Assembly (NCBI RefSeq): GCF_007097155.1
Contig: NZ_VJWA01000001.1
Span: 1,583,501 to 1,647,500, forward strand
DNA: 64,000 nt
Reading direction: 5' to 3'
Source of the DNA: Glacieibacterium frigidum
Lineage (GTDB): Bacteria; Pseudomonadota; Alphaproteobacteria; Sphingomonadales; Sphingomonadaceae
Shown one piece after another: positions 1 to 8,684 of the stretch (positions are counted from its first letter, which is position 1; every line of letters starts with the position of its first letter). A program made the translations under genes and the position numbers. The notes under the pieces were generated by a model. That model saw only the letters and a program-made list of their open reading frames with translations. It was not told the DNA's origin and did not search any database.

Positions 1-449
1 CGCGGCGCGGTTGCGACGGTCGAGGTCAGGGTAAGCAGCCGCCCCGCGTCGCTGGCGCGCAGCAGCGGGTCGAAGGCGCGCATCAAGCGCATCCCGGCGG
101 TCATGTTGAGCGCGACGACCTGATCCCATTCCTTCAGGTCGATGTGCGGCACCGGCGTCAGGCTGCCGAGCGTCGCGGCGTTGATGACCAGGATATCGAG
201 CTTGCCCCAGCGCGCCGCGAGCGCCGCCGCCAGCCGGTCGATGGCGTCGAAGTCGCGCAGGTCGAGCGGCGCGATCGTCGCCTTGCCGCCGCTCGCGTGT
301 ATCCGGTCCTCGACCTCGATCAGCGCGGCCTCGGTGCGCGCGGTCAGCACGACATGCGCGCCCGCGGCCGCCAAAGCTTCGGCCGTTGCCGCGCCAATGC
401 CGCGGCTTGCCCCGGTGACGAGGGCGAGTTTGCCGTTCAGGTCCATCAT
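1..449 (-). CDS. SDR family oxidoreductase (partial, C-terminus off the left edge)
   Basis: The N-terminal ~149 residues of a short-chain dehydrogenase/reductase are visible; the 3' end lies outside the window. The protein opens with a Rossmann strand and the cofactor motif TGASRGIG (about residues 11-18 after MDLNGKLALV), followed by the adenine-pocket strand with LTAR and the acidic D-L turn (PLDLRD), and the NAA strand (INAATLG). The partial Ser-Tyr-Lys region is only just reached (LTLTSTVA). Two consecutive ATGs occur (449 and 446); the second gives MDLNGK, typical for the family. It lies 21 bases beyond the purF stop codon on the same strand, so it is probably co-transcribed behind purF. 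The substrate cannot be told from this part. Confidence 0.9.
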   Translation of the reverse strand, partial: MMDLNGKLALVTGASRGIGAATAEALAAAGAHVVLTARTEAALIEVEDRIHASGGKATIAPLDLRDFDAIDRLAAALAARWGKLDILVINAATLGSLTPVPHIDLKEWDQVVALNMTAGMRLMRAFDPLLRASDAGRLLTLTSTVATAP

Positions 450-467
450 TATTCCAAGGGGAGGGGG

Positions 468-1934
468 TTAGATCATCCGCTCCGACAGCATCGACAGCTG
501 GTCGGGCACCTCGAGGTCCTCCTGGTCGGTCAGGCGGGTCGGGTAGTCGCCGGTGAAGCAGGCGTCGCAATATTGCGGGGCGTCGTCGAGGCGGATTTCC
601 TCGCCGACGGCGCGGTACAGGCCATCGGTCGAGACGAATGCCAGGCTGTCGACCTTGATGTACTCGCGCATCCGCTCGACATCCATGTTCGCCGCGAGCA
701 GCTTCGACCGCGCCGGCGTATCGACACCGTAGTAGCAGCTGTGGCGCGTCGGCGGCGACGCGATGCGCATGTGCACCTCGGCGGCGCCGGCATCGCGCAT
801 CATCTGGACGATCTTCAGGCTGGTCGTGCCGCGCACGATCGAATCGTCGATCAGCACGATGCGCTTGCCGTCGATCATCGCGCGATTGGCATTGTGCTTG
901 AGCTTGACGCCGAGGTTGCGGATCTGGTCGCCGGGCTGGATGAAAGTCCGCCCGACATAGTGCGAGCGGATGATGCCGAGTTCGAACGGCAGGCCGCTCT
1001 CCTGCGCATAGCCGATCGCTGCCGGCACGCCCGAATCGGGTACCGGCACGATCATGTCGACGTCGGCCGGGGCCTCGCGTGCCAGCTCGGCACCGATGCG
1101 CTTGCGGACCTGATAGACGCTCGACCCGTCGACGACCGAATCGGGGCGGCTGAAATAGACGTGCTCGAAGATGCACGGACGCGGGCGGACGATGCCGAAC
1201 GGACGCAGCGAGCGCAGGCCGCGCGCGGTGATGACAATCAGCTCGCCGGGCTCGACGGCGCGCAGGAAAGTCGCGCCGACGACGTCGAGCGCCACGGTCT
1301 CCGACGCGAGAATGTACGAATCGCCGAGGCGGCCAAGGACCAGCGGCCGCACGCCGAGCGGATCGCGGCAGGCGATCATGCCCTCGCCGGTCAGGCAGAG
1401 CAGCGAGTAGGCGCCCTCGACCTGCTTCAGCGCGTCGATGAACCGGTCGAGCAGGGTGCGATAGGTGCTGGTGGCGACGAGGTGGATGATCACCTCGGTA
1501 TCGCTCGTCGACTGAAAGATCGAGCCGCGGCGCACCAGCTCGCGGCGCAGTTTGACCGCGTTCGAGATATTGCCGTTGTGCGCAATCGCGAAGCCGCCCG
1601 ACGACAGTTCGGCGTACAGAGGCTGGACGTTGCGCAGCGCGGTCTCGCCGGTCGTGGCATAGCGGTTGTGGCCGATGGCGATCTTGCCCTTCAGCTGGCG
1701 GATCACCTCGTCCGAATCGAAGTTGCCGGCGACATGACCCATCGCGCGGTGGGTGTGGAAATCGCTGCCGTCGAAGGTGGTGATGCCCGCCGCCTCCTGC
1801 CCGCGATGCTGGAGCGCGTGCAGCCCCAGCGCGGTCAGCGCCGCCGCCCCTTCGGCGCCGTAGACGCCGATGACCCCGCACTCCTCGTGCAGATGGTCTT
1901 GTTCCCAGGGATCGGTGGTCAGCATGGCGTCCAT
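468..1934 (-). CDS. purF: Amidophosphoribosyltransferase
   Basis: First committed step of purine synthesis: PRPP plus glutamine gives phosphoribosylamine. About 488 residues. The N-terminal glutamine amidotransferase domain carries the nucleophilic Cys in EECGVIGVYG (Cys19), so a short propeptide should be removed. The PRPP-binding motif VLIDDSIVRGTTS lies near residues 362-374. Four Cys positions (PCIFEHVYF, SCYYGVDT and the CDAC pair near residue 455) match the B. subtilis-type [4Fe-4S] PurF. Start at ATG 1934 is preceded by GAGGAG; a second in-frame ATG at 1925 is too far from this site. It is divergent from hisI, with about 80 bases between the two starts. Confidence 0.97.
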   Translation of the reverse strand: MDAMLTTDPWEQDHLHEECGVIGVYGAEGAAALTALGLHALQHRGQEAAGITTFDGSDFHTHRAMGHVAGNFDSDEVIRQLKGKIAIGHNRYATTGETALRNVQPLYAELSSGGFAIAHNGNISNAVKLRRELVRRGSIFQSTSDTEVIIHLVATSTYRTLLDRFIDALKQVEGAYSLLCLTGEGMIACRDPLGVRPLVLGRLGDSYILASETVALDVVGATFLRAVEPGELIVITARGLRSLRPFGIVRPRPCIFEHVYFSRPDSVVDGSSVYQVRKRIGAELAREAPADVDMIVPVPDSGVPAAIGYAQESGLPFELGIIRSHYVGRTFIQPGDQIRNLGVKLKHNANRAMIDGKRIVLIDDSIVRGTTSLKIVQMMRDAGAAEVHMRIASPPTRHSCYYGVDTPARSKLLAANMDVERMREYIKVDSLAFVSTDGLYRAVGEEIRLDDAPQYCDACFTGDYPTRLTDQEDLEVPDQLSMLSERMI

Positions 1935-2017
1935 GGGACTCCTCGCGCAGCGGCTTGAGCGGGCATATAGGGGGGGCGGGGCCGGTTGTCGCCCCCGATA
2001 TGCAGCGGAAGTGTCAC

Positions 2018-2389
2018 ATGAGCGATAGCGCGCGCGAGACCGCCACGCGTCTCGACCCGAAATGGGACGAGCGCGGCCTGATCCAGGCGGTTGCGGTCGA
2101 CGCCGCGTCGGGTGCGGTGCTGATGGTCGCGCACATGGACCCGGCCGCACTGGCGGCGACGCTGGCGACGGGGGAGGCGCATTACTGGTCGCGCAGCCGG
2201 CAGGAGGTCTGGCACAAGGGCGGCACGTCGGGGAACGTCCAGCGGGTGCGCGAAGTGACGATCGACTGCGACCAGGACGCCGTGGTGCTGCGCGTCGAAC
2301 CGGCAGGCCCGGCGTGCCACACGGGCGCCCCGACGTGCTTCTACCGTGTCGTCGAGGCCGACGGGGCGCTGGTCAGAACGCGCCCTTAG
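2018..2389 (+). CDS. hisI: Phosphoribosyl-AMP cyclohydrolase
   Basis: Third step of histidine synthesis, hydrolysing the adenine ring of phosphoribosyl-AMP. The 123-residue protein is a stand-alone HisI without the HisE domain. Visible family motifs are SRSRQEVWHKGGTSGN, the metal-binding DCDQD, and the zinc cysteines in CHTG and TCFYR. Start ATG 2018 is preceded by GCGGAAG; an upstream ATG at 1955 would add an unconserved extension overlapping the purF promoter side. Its 3' end overlaps the convergent VOC gene by 17 bases. Confidence 0.95.
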   Translation: MSDSARETATRLDPKWDERGLIQAVAVDAASGAVLMVAHMDPAALAATLATGEAHYWSRSRQEVWHKGGTSGNVQRVREVTIDCDQDAVVLRVEPAGPACHTGAPTCFYRVVEADGALVRTRP

Positions 2390-2735
2390 CTTCCCACAGC
2401 TCGACTTTGTAGCCGTCGCAGTCGCGGATCCACGCGAACTTGCCATAGCTCTCGTCGAGCGGTTCGCCGACCAGCTCGACGCCCTTGGCGCGAAGGTCGA
2501 CGAGCAGCGCGTCGAGATCGTCGACGGTCAGGTTGAGCATGAAGGGCTGGTCGCCCGGGCCGAAATAGTCGGTGGTCGCCTTGAACGGGCTCCAGATCGC
2601 CTGCGCCGCCGAGACGGTGAAGGTGCAGCCGAACTCGTCGACCGCCATGCCCAGATGCTCGGCGTACCACGCCCGCGTCGCGGCGGGGTCCGCCACCTTG
2701 AAGAACGTGCCGCCGATGCCGGTTACCTTTGCCAT
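2373..2735 (-). CDS. VOC (glyoxalase/bleomycin-resistance fold) family protein
   Basis: A 120-residue single-domain vicinal-oxygen-chelate protein starting MAKVTGIGGTFFKV. The pattern of paired beta-alpha-beta-beta-beta modules is recognisable: TFFKVADPAATRAWYAEHLGM in the first half, and LTVDDLDALLVDLRAKGV then IRDCDGYKVELWE in the second. The final Glu of KVELWE matches the usual metal ligand of the second module. Substrate unknown. Start ATG 2735 gives a standard length; longer reading-frame extension upstream would run into the EamA gene. It follows the EamA transporter by about 10 bases, so the two probably share a transcript. Confidence 0.85.
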   Translation of the reverse strand: MAKVTGIGGTFFKVADPAATRAWYAEHLGMAVDEFGCTFTVSAAQAIWSPFKATTDYFGPGDQPFMLNLTVDDLDALLVDLRAKGVELVGEPLDESYGKFAWIRDCDGYKVELWEAKGAF

Positions 2736-2745
2736 GCCCGGCAGG

Positions 2746-3618
2746 CTAGGCGACCGGGACGATGCCGTCCACCTTGCGCGAGCTGCGCGCGGCAAGGAGG
2801 CAGGCACTCGCGATGATCGCCGCGCCGAGCCAGACCTGCGGCCGCACGCCCTCGTCGAAGAGCAGCCAGCCGAACAAAGCGGCCCAGAACAGCGCGGTGA
2901 ACTCGAGGACGCCGAGCACCTGCACCTCGACCTCGGCATAGGCCCGCGCCAGCAACTGGATGCCGAGATTGCCGAACAACCCGGCAGCGGCGAACCACCC
3001 CCAGCTCTCCACCGCCGGAAACGGTTCGCCGACGGCGAACGGCGCGAGCAGGGCGAGCGGGATGAGCGATCCGCTTAGCGTCAGCCGCGTCGCGCCGTCG
3101 AGCGCGGCGCGCGAACGCATCGCGATTGCCGACAGCGCATAGGTGAGCGACGCCGCAAGGATCGCCGCGAGCGCGGGCAGGCGCTCACCAGAGAACGACG
3201 GGGCCCCCTGCACGGTCACCATGACGCCGACAAAGCCGAGCGCCGCGGCGCCAAGTACGGGCCCCCGCATCTTCTCGCCGATGAACAACTGCGCCAGCGG
3301 CGGGATCATCAGCGGCGCGGTGAACGACAATGTGATCGCCTCGGCCAGCGGCAGGCGGTGGATCGCGTAGAAGAACAGGGTTGCGGTCAGCGCGATCAGC
3401 ACGCCGCGAACCAGATGCGGGACCAGCATCTCGCGCGTGAAGGGCGGGCGCCCCTGCCATTGCCAGACCGCGAGAGCGAAGACCGTGCCCGTCGCGTACC
3501 GCCCAAAAACGACGAGCAACAGCGCATGGCCGAGCGTCAAATGCTTGACCGCCGCGTCGAGCGCACAGAGCGCGGCGACACCGCCGGCAGCCTGCAAATA
3601 GGGAAGGGCGCGCGACAC
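2746..3618 (-). CDS. EamA/DMT-superfamily transporter
   Basis: A 290-residue inner-membrane protein with roughly ten hydrophobic segments, arranged as two repeats of five (EamA fold). The second repeat starts around residue 150 (ALAAILAASLTYALSAIAM). Charged residues are confined to short loops. The start is GTG at 3618. Such proteins are usually metabolite exporters or facilitators; the substrate cannot be assigned. The nearest downstream partner is the VOC protein on the same strand. Confidence 0.87.
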   Translation of the reverse strand: MSRALPYLQAAGGVAALCALDAAVKHLTLGHALLLVVFGRYATGTVFALAVWQWQGRPPFTREMLVPHLVRGVLIALTATLFFYAIHRLPLAEAITLSFTAPLMIPPLAQLFIGEKMRGPVLGAAALGFVGVMVTVQGAPSFSGERLPALAAILAASLTYALSAIAMRSRAALDGATRLTLSGSLIPLALLAPFAVGEPFPAVESWGWFAAAGLFGNLGIQLLARAYAEVEVQVLGVLEFTALFWAALFGWLLFDEGVRPQVWLGAAIIASACLLAARSSRKVDGIVPVA

Positions 3619-3672
3619 GCCGGGCGATTAGCCCGTCGTGCGCGCGCCCGCTACCCCTTGCAGGGAGGTTCG

Positions 3673-4242
3673 TTACGCGACCTTGAAGCCTTCGCGGTTC
3701 ATGCGGTTGGTCAGCTTGCGGTTCTCTTCATCGCTCAGCTTGGCACGCAGCGCCGGGAAGACCTCGTCCTCTTCCTTGCGCACGTGCGCCTCGATGTCGG
3801 CCTTCAGCTCGGCGACGCGCGCCAGCCATGACGGCGACGACTTGTCGATCTGCTCGAGATCGTAAAGGCCTTGCTTGACCTCGGCATTATGCTCATGGCC
3901 CAGCTCGTCGGCCGATGCGGCGTCGCCCAGGGCACGAAGCGCGCAATAGATCACGTCCTCCTCCTGGATAGCGTGCTTGCCGAGCGCATGCTGCAGCTGA
4001 AGCAGCAGCGTCGCGCGCTTCTTGACGTCCTCGGTGGTGGTGGCCTCCATCAGCTCGATGATGCCCATCGCCATCTTGTGCTCGGCCTTCAGACCTTCGA
4101 ACCAGTCGCCAGCGGCGTAGGTAACGGCCTGCACCGCTGCCTTGCGCCCGACGCTGGCGAGCAGGCCGAGGCCGAAGCCAGCGGCGCCGGCAATCAGGAT
4201 GCCGCTATTGTCGTTCGACGGGACTTTATACTGGGTAGCCAT
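3673..4242 (-). CDS. Hemerythrin HHE-domain protein
   Basis: A 189-residue protein. Residues ~12-45 form a hydrophobic glycine/alanine-rich segment (GILIAGAAGFGLGLLASVG) that could be a membrane anchor. The remainder is helical with an HHE cation-binding pattern: AEHKM, LQHALGKHAIQEEDV, GHEHN and AHVRKEEDEVFP supply the His/Glu ligands of a di-iron centre. Members of this family bind oxygen or protect against oxidative/nitrosative stress; the role here is inferred. Start ATG 4242 is preceded by GGAG at 7-base spacing. A weak EcfG-type promoter lies just upstream (4277-4301). Confidence 0.86.
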   Translation of the reverse strand: MATQYKVPSNDNSGILIAGAAGFGLGLLASVGRKAAVQAVTYAAGDWFEGLKAEHKMAMGIIELMEATTTEDVKKRATLLLQLQHALGKHAIQEEDVIYCALRALGDAASADELGHEHNAEVKQGLYDLEQIDKSSPSWLARVAELKADIEAHVRKEEDEVFPALRAKLSDEENRKLTNRMNREGFKVA

Positions 4243-4276
4243 GGTGTTGCTCCGGCATGTGGATGATGCCGGGCAC

Positions 4277-4301
4277 AGCGGGTGGAAGCGTCAGCGGTTC
4301 C
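4277..4301 (-). promoter_or_regulatory. Possible EcfG (general stress) promoter of the hemerythrin-like gene
   Basis: On the minus strand the sequence reads GGAAC, 16 bases, CGCT. This matches the alphaproteobacterial EcfG/SigT consensus GGAAC-N16/17-CGTT at eight of nine positions. The -10 element lies about 35 bases before the ATG at 4242. It is the weakest of four such sites in the window because the mismatch falls inside the -10 box. Confidence 0.35.
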
Positions 4302-4316
4302 TGTTGCGAAGCACTC

Positions 4317-5483
4317 TCACGCGGTCTCGGTAAACATCTCGCGGCCGATCAGGAAACGGCGGATTTCGGACGTTCCGGCGCCGATCTCGTACAGCTTGGC
4401 GTCGCGCAACAGTCGGCCGGTCGGATAGTCGTTGATGTAACCGTTGCCGCCAAGTGCCTGGATTGCCTCGAGCGCCATCCACGTAGCCTTCTCGGCGGCA
4501 TAGAGGATGCAGCCCGCGGCATCCTTGCGCGCCGTCTCGCCACGGTCGCACGCCTGAGCGACGGCATAGACGTACGCCTTGGCGGTCGACAGCGCGACGT
4601 ACATGTCCGCAAGCTTCCCCTGCATCAGCTGGAACTCGCCGATCGGCTGGCCGAACTGGGTGCGCTCGTGGACGTAGGGGACGACGACGTCGAGGCACGC
4701 CTGCATGATGCCGAGCGGGCCGCCCGCCAGCACGACGCGCTCGTAATCGAGCCCCGACATCAGCACCTGCACGCCGCGCCCGACCTCGCCGAGCACGTTG
4801 TCGGCGGGCACTTCGCAATCCTCGAACACCAGTTCGCAGGTGTCGGAGCCGCGCATGCCAAGCTTGTCGAGCTTGGGCGCGGTCGAGAAGCCCTTCATGC
4901 CGCGCTCGATCAGGAAGGCGGTGATGCCCTTTGGTCCCGCCGCGGGGTCGGTCTTCCCGTACACCACCAGCGTCTCGGCGTGCGGCCCGTTGGTGATCCA
5001 GAACTTCGATCCGTTCAGGACGAAGGCGTCGTTGCCGCGGCGGTCGGCACGCAGTTTCATCGACACGACGTCGGAGCCCGCGCCGCTTTCGGACATCGCG
5101 AGGCTGCCGACATGTTCGCCGCTGATCAGCCCGGGCAGGTACTTCGCCTTCTGCGCCGCGGTACCCCAGCGCGCGATCTGGTTGATGCACAGGTTCGAAT
5201 GCGCGCCCCAGGCAAGCCCGACGCTGGCCGAGGCACGGCTGATTTCTTCGACCGCGATAACGTGCGCAAGATAGCCGAGGCCCGCGCCGCCGTCGGCCTC
5301 GGGCACGGTGATGCCGTGCAGGCCCAGGTCGCCGATCTTGGCCCACAGGTCGCGTGGGAATTCATTGTTGCGGTCGATGTCGGCGGCGCGCGGTGCGATC
5401 TCGGCGGCGGCGAAGGCGCGGACGCTGTCGCGCAGCATCTCGATCGTCTCGCCATGATCGAACTTCAACGAACTCAGGGTCAT
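4317..5483 (-). CDS. ivd: Isovaleryl-CoA dehydrogenase
   Basis: FAD-dependent acyl-CoA dehydrogenase of 388 residues, oxidising isovaleryl-CoA to 3-methylcrotonyl-CoA in leucine breakdown. The sequence shows the ACAD signatures [10 protein letters not shown] (residues 129-138), WITNGP, and a C-terminal [20 protein letters not shown] with GAGTSEIRR. The catalytic Glu sits in [11 protein letters not shown] (Glu248), in the helix-G position used by isovaleryl-CoA dehydrogenases rather than the C-terminal position of other ACADs, which supports the specific call. Start ATG 5483 overlaps the stop of the preceding exported-protein gene by four bases (ATGA). It is the last gene of the liu operon. 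Confidence 0.95.
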   Translation of the reverse strand: MTLSSLKFDHGETIEMLRDSVRAFAAAEIAPRAADIDRNNEFPRDLWAKIGDLGLHGITVPEADGGAGLGYLAHVIAVEEISRASASVGLAWGAHSNLCINQIARWGTAAQKAKYLPGLISGEHVGSLAMSESGAGSDVVSMKLRADRRGNDAFVLNGSKFWITNGPHAETLVVYGKTDPAAGPKGITAFLIERGMKGFSTAPKLDKLGMRGSDTCELVFEDCEVPADNVLGEVGRGVQVLMSGLDYERVVLAGGPLGIMQACLDVVVPYVHERTQFGQPIGEFQLMQGKLADMYVALSTAKAYVYAVAQACDRGETARKDAAGCILYAAEKATWMALEAIQALGGNGYINDYPTGRLLRDAKLYEIGAGTSEIRRFLIGREMFTETA

Positions 5484-5893
5484 GTAAGGGCTTCCTCGCC
5501 ATCGGGCAGAAGTTTGCGGCTTGCGACGATCCGCCCGTGCTTCGACAGCGGGCCGTCGACGGTGACGTGGGCGCGGCGGATTTCCTCGAACACAGGCGCG
5601 ATGCCGGCATAGCCGCGGCGGTCGGGGTAGCCCACGATGACCACCACGTTCCAGTCGCCCGGATCGGCGGCGACGTGCAGGGCATAGCCGGTCATCAGCC
5701 CGCGCTGCACGGACTTCGCATCCATCGCGAACCAGTTGGCGCGGATGAACTTCGCAAGGCTGGTCGGGTCTTCGCCGATCGACTTGAGGAAGGTCCATTC
5801 GAAGATCCGCGCCGGTGCCACAGCCGTCGCGGCGGCGGCCGACATCGGCAGCAGCGCGGCGCCGGCGGTCAGGACACCGCGCCGCGTCGTCAT
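5480..5893 (-). CDS. Exported protein of unknown function inside the liu operon
   Basis: A 137-residue protein with a twin-arginine-like signal: [15 protein letters not shown], then a small-residue stretch ending near Ala26. The mature part ([12 protein letters not shown]..., [25 protein letters not shown]) has the alternating strand/helix look of a dimeric alpha-beta barrel, but I do not recognise a named family. It overlaps mccA by four bases at its start (ATGA at 5890-5893) and ivd by four bases at its end, so it is translationally coupled on both sides. A Tat-type signal in a cytosolic catabolic operon is unusual. Confidence 0.8.
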   Translation of the reverse strand: MTTRRGVLTAGAALLPMSAAAATAVAPARIFEWTFLKSIGEDPTSLAKFIRANWFAMDAKSVQRGLMTGYALHVAADPGDWNVVVIVGYPDRRGYAGIAPVFEEIRRAHVTVDGPLSKHGRIVASRKLLPDGEEALT

Positions 5894-7878
5894 GCGTCGA
5901 TCTCGACCAGCAAGGTCCCGTCGGCGACCTGGTCGCCCTCGGCGACGTGCACCGCGGCGATGGTGCCCGCGACCCGCGCGACGAGGCGGTGCTCCATCTT
6001 CATCGCCTCGAGCACGAGCAGACGGTCGCCGACCGCGACGCTGGCACCGACCGCGACATCGAGCGCGAGGACGCGGCCGGGCATCGGCGCGGTGATGCGC
6101 GCGTCGCTGGCCAGCCCCTTGGCGTCGGCGGCGGGCGGACGCGTCGACAGCTGTGCGACCTTGCCGTCGAGACGGACCTCGATGCTCGTCCCGGCGATCA
6201 GCACCGCCGCACGGACCAGCCGCCCGTCGAGATCGGCTTCGAAGGTCAGGTCGTTGATCCAGCGCCCGCCCGCGACCCGCGCCTCGCCGAGCCCCGCAAC
6301 GCGCGTCTGCGCACCCTCGGCGGACAGCATCAGCGCGTGGTGTGTCTCGCCGACGAACAGATCGAGACCACGCTCGGCGCTCAGGTTCACCCGAAAGCCG
6401 CCGAAGCGTTCGAACATCGTTGCCGGCGCCCGCGCGGCAGTGGGCGTGGTCAGCGCCAGCGCCGCGATCGTCACCATGTCGTCGTCGACGTCGGTCGCGG
6501 GCACCAGTGCCTCGGCATGACGCGCGATGAAGCCGGTATCGACCGCGCCGGCGCGGAACGCCGGATGGCCGACGAGGCGCGCGAGGAACGCCCGGTTCGA
6601 CTTGACGCCCTCGACGACGCAGCCGTCGAGCCCCGCAATCAGCCGGTCGATCGCCTCCTCGCGGGTCGCGCCGCAGCCGATCACCTTGGCGATCATCGGA
6701 TCGTAGTTGACGGTGATCTCGCTGCCGGTCTCGACTCCGCTGTCGATGCGCACGCCGGGCAGGGTGGGGAAGCGCAGGCGGGTCAGCGTGCCCGTCGACG
6801 GCAGAAAGCCGCCCTCGGCATCCTCGGCATACAGCCGCGCCTCGACCGCATAGCCGGTCGCGGCAATCGCCTCCTGGTTCGCGGGCAGCATCTCGCCGCG
6901 AGCGATGCGCAGCTGCCACTCGACGAGGTCGAAGCCGGTGATCGCCTCGGTCACCGGATGTTCGACCTGAAGACGCGTGTTCATCTCCATGAAATAGAAC
7001 GCCGGGTCGCCGTGCTTGTCGACATTGTCGAGGTCGAGGATAAACTCGATCGTGCCCGCACCCTCGTAGCGGATCGCGGTCGCAGCGGCGACGGCGGCGA
7101 TGCCGAGCGTGTGACGCAGCCGGTCGCTCAAGCCCGGGGCAGGTGCCTCCTCGATGACCTTCTGGTGGCGGCGCTGCAGCGAGCAGTCGCGCTCGAACAG
7201 GTGCACGACGTTGCCCGCGCGATCGGCGAAGACCTGCACCTCGACATGGCGCGGCCGGGCGATCAGCTTCTCGAGCATGACGCCGTCATTGCCGAACGAC
7301 TGCGCACCTTCACGCTGGCAGCTGAGCAGGTTCTCGGCGAACGACGCGGCATCGGCGACCGAGCGCATGCCCTTGCCGCCACCGCCCGCCACCGCTTTGA
7401 TCAGCAGCGGAAAGCCGATCTGCGCAGCGGCACGCTCGAGCCGCACGAGGCTTTGGTCGTTGCCCTGATAACCCGGCGTGATCGGCACGCCCGCCTTCTT
7501 CATCGCTGCCTTCGCCGAGTCCTTCAACCCCATGATTTCCATGGCGGCGACCGGCGGCCCGACCCAGGTCAGTTCAGCCAACCGGACAGCGCGCGCGAAG
7601 TCGGCATTCTCCGACAGGAAGCCATAGCCGGGGTGGATCGCGTCCGCCCCCGTGCGCCGCGCCGCGTCGAGCAGCTTGGCTGGATCGAGATAGGACTCGC
7701 GCGCCGGCGCCGCACCGATATGGACGGCCTGCGTCGCTTCACGGACGTGCGGCGCTTGCCGGTCGGCATCCGAATAGACCGCGACGGTGGCGATCCCCAT
7801 CCGATCGGCGGTGCGAATGATCCGCCGCGCGATCTCCCCGCGATTGGCGATGAGCAGTTTCTTCATGGCGCGCTTCAT
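5890..7878 (-). CDS. mccA: 3-Methylcrotonyl-CoA carboxylase, alpha (biotin carboxylase/biotin carrier) subunit
   Basis: Uses ATP and bicarbonate to carboxylate its own biotin, which the beta subunit then transfers to 3-methylcrotonyl-CoA. About 660 residues. Domains in order: biotin carboxylase N-domain ([13 protein letters not shown]), ATP-grasp with the glycine-rich loop [11 protein letters not shown], the catalytic region [14 protein letters not shown], a BT linker, and a C-terminal biotinyl domain with EAMKMEH. ATG 7878 is taken as the start; ATG 7866 ([13 protein letters not shown]) is equally plausible because neither has a well-spaced Shine-Dalgarno. It sits 27 bases after liuC. Confidence 0.95.
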   Translation of the reverse strand: MKRAMKKLLIANRGEIARRIIRTADRMGIATVAVYSDADRQAPHVREATQAVHIGAAPARESYLDPAKLLDAARRTGADAIHPGYGFLSENADFARAVRLAELTWVGPPVAAMEIMGLKDSAKAAMKKAGVPITPGYQGNDQSLVRLERAAAQIGFPLLIKAVAGGGGKGMRSVADAASFAENLLSCQREGAQSFGNDGVMLEKLIARPRHVEVQVFADRAGNVVHLFERDCSLQRRHQKVIEEAPAPGLSDRLRHTLGIAAVAAATAIRYEGAGTIEFILDLDNVDKHGDPAFYFMEMNTRLQVEHPVTEAITGFDLVEWQLRIARGEMLPANQEAIAATGYAVEARLYAEDAEGGFLPSTGTLTRLRFPTLPGVRIDSGVETGSEITVNYDPMIAKVIGCGATREEAIDRLIAGLDGCVVEGVKSNRAFLARLVGHPAFRAGAVDTGFIARHAEALVPATDVDDDMVTIAALALTTPTAARAPATMFERFGGFRVNLSAERGLDLFVGETHHALMLSAEGAQTRVAGLGEARVAGGRWINDLTFEADLDGRLVRAAVLIAGTSIEVRLDGKVAQLSTRPPAADAKGLASDARITAPMPGRVLALDVAVGASVAVGDRLLVLEAMKMEHRLVARVAGTIAAVHVAEGDQVADGTLLVEIDA

Positions 7879-7905
7879 GCCCCGCTTGGGCCGCGAAGGC
7901 TAGGG

Positions 7906-8679
7906 TCAGTCGGCCCAGCCGGGTCTGCGCTTCTCGATGAATGCCGCCAGCCCCTCGCGGCCCTCGTCGGACGCGCGGCGGGCGGCGATGCGCGTGGCGG
8001 TGTCGGCGCGCAAGGCGGGGGTGATGGGTTGTCCGGACAAATCAGCGATCAGCCGCTTGGCATCGGCGATGCCGTCCGGGGCGCCCAGGTGCAGTGCGTC
8101 GAGCCATGCGGCGATATGCGCCTCGGGCTCGTCGGTCTGGACATGCGCGAGACCCATGGTGACCGCTGCCTCGGCGCCGAAATCCTCGGCGGTCAGGAAC
8201 CAGCGCCGCGCCGCGCTCGCGCCGATCTTGGCGAGCACGAACGGGCCGATCGTTGCGGGGATCAGGCCGAGGCGGACCTCCGACAGGCGGAATTTGACGT
8301 TCGGCCGCGCGATGACAAGGTCGGCGCAGGCGATCAGCCCGACGCCGCCGCCGAACACGAAGCCGTGCGCGACCGCGATCACGGGCTTGGCGCAGCTATC
8401 GATGGCGGCGAGCATGTCCGACAGGCGTAGCGCGTCGGCGTGGTTTTCGGCCTGCGACAGGTTGGCGGAGGCGCGCATCCATGTCGCGTCGGCACCGGCG
8501 CAGAAGCTCGGGCCATTGCCGGTCAGCACGACGGCGCGCACCGCCGGGTCGCCGCTCGCGTCGTCGAAGGCGGCGGTCAGCTCGGCGATCGTCGCGGCGT
8601 CGAAGGCGTTGTGCTTGTCGGGGCGGTTCAGCGCGATACGGCGCGTGGCCGAGGCGTCGGTCGAGATGTCGAGGGCCAT
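7906..8679 (-). CDS. liuC: Enoyl-CoA hydratase family, probable methylglutaconyl-CoA hydratase
   Basis: A 257-residue crotonase-fold protein. The oxyanion-hole regions are visible: GPSFCAGADATWM (residues ~56-68) and AHGFVFGGGVGLIACADLVIA (residues ~104-124). The downstream FRLSEVRLGLIPATIGPFV carries the Glu seen in hydratases. The location between the two methylcrotonyl-CoA carboxylase subunits supports hydration of 3-methylglutaconyl-CoA as its role. It begins five bases after the mccB stop. The HMG-CoA lyase that would complete the pathway is not in this window. Confidence 0.92.
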   Translation of the reverse strand: MALDISTDASATRRIALNRPDKHNAFDAATIAELTAAFDDASGDPAVRAVVLTGNGPSFCAGADATWMRASANLSQAENHADALRLSDMLAAIDSCAKPVIAVAHGFVFGGGVGLIACADLVIARPNVKFRLSEVRLGLIPATIGPFVLAKIGASAARRWFLTAEDFGAEAAVTMGLAHVQTDEPEAHIAAWLDALHLGAPDGIADAKRLIADLSGQPITPALRADTATRIAARRASDEGREGLAAFIEKRRPGWAD

Positions 8680-8684
8680 GCGGC

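Noticed and set aside
144-1958. Long plus-strand open frame (604 residues) opposite purF
   Set aside because: It is antisense to a clearly conserved enzyme, has Arg/Asp/Ala-rich low-information composition, and no family motifs. High GC gives many such open frames.
5815-8430. Plus-strand open frame of 871 residues opposite mccA and liuC
   Set aside because: Same reason: shadow of two conserved genes, composed mainly of Arg, Asp, His, Ala, Gly.
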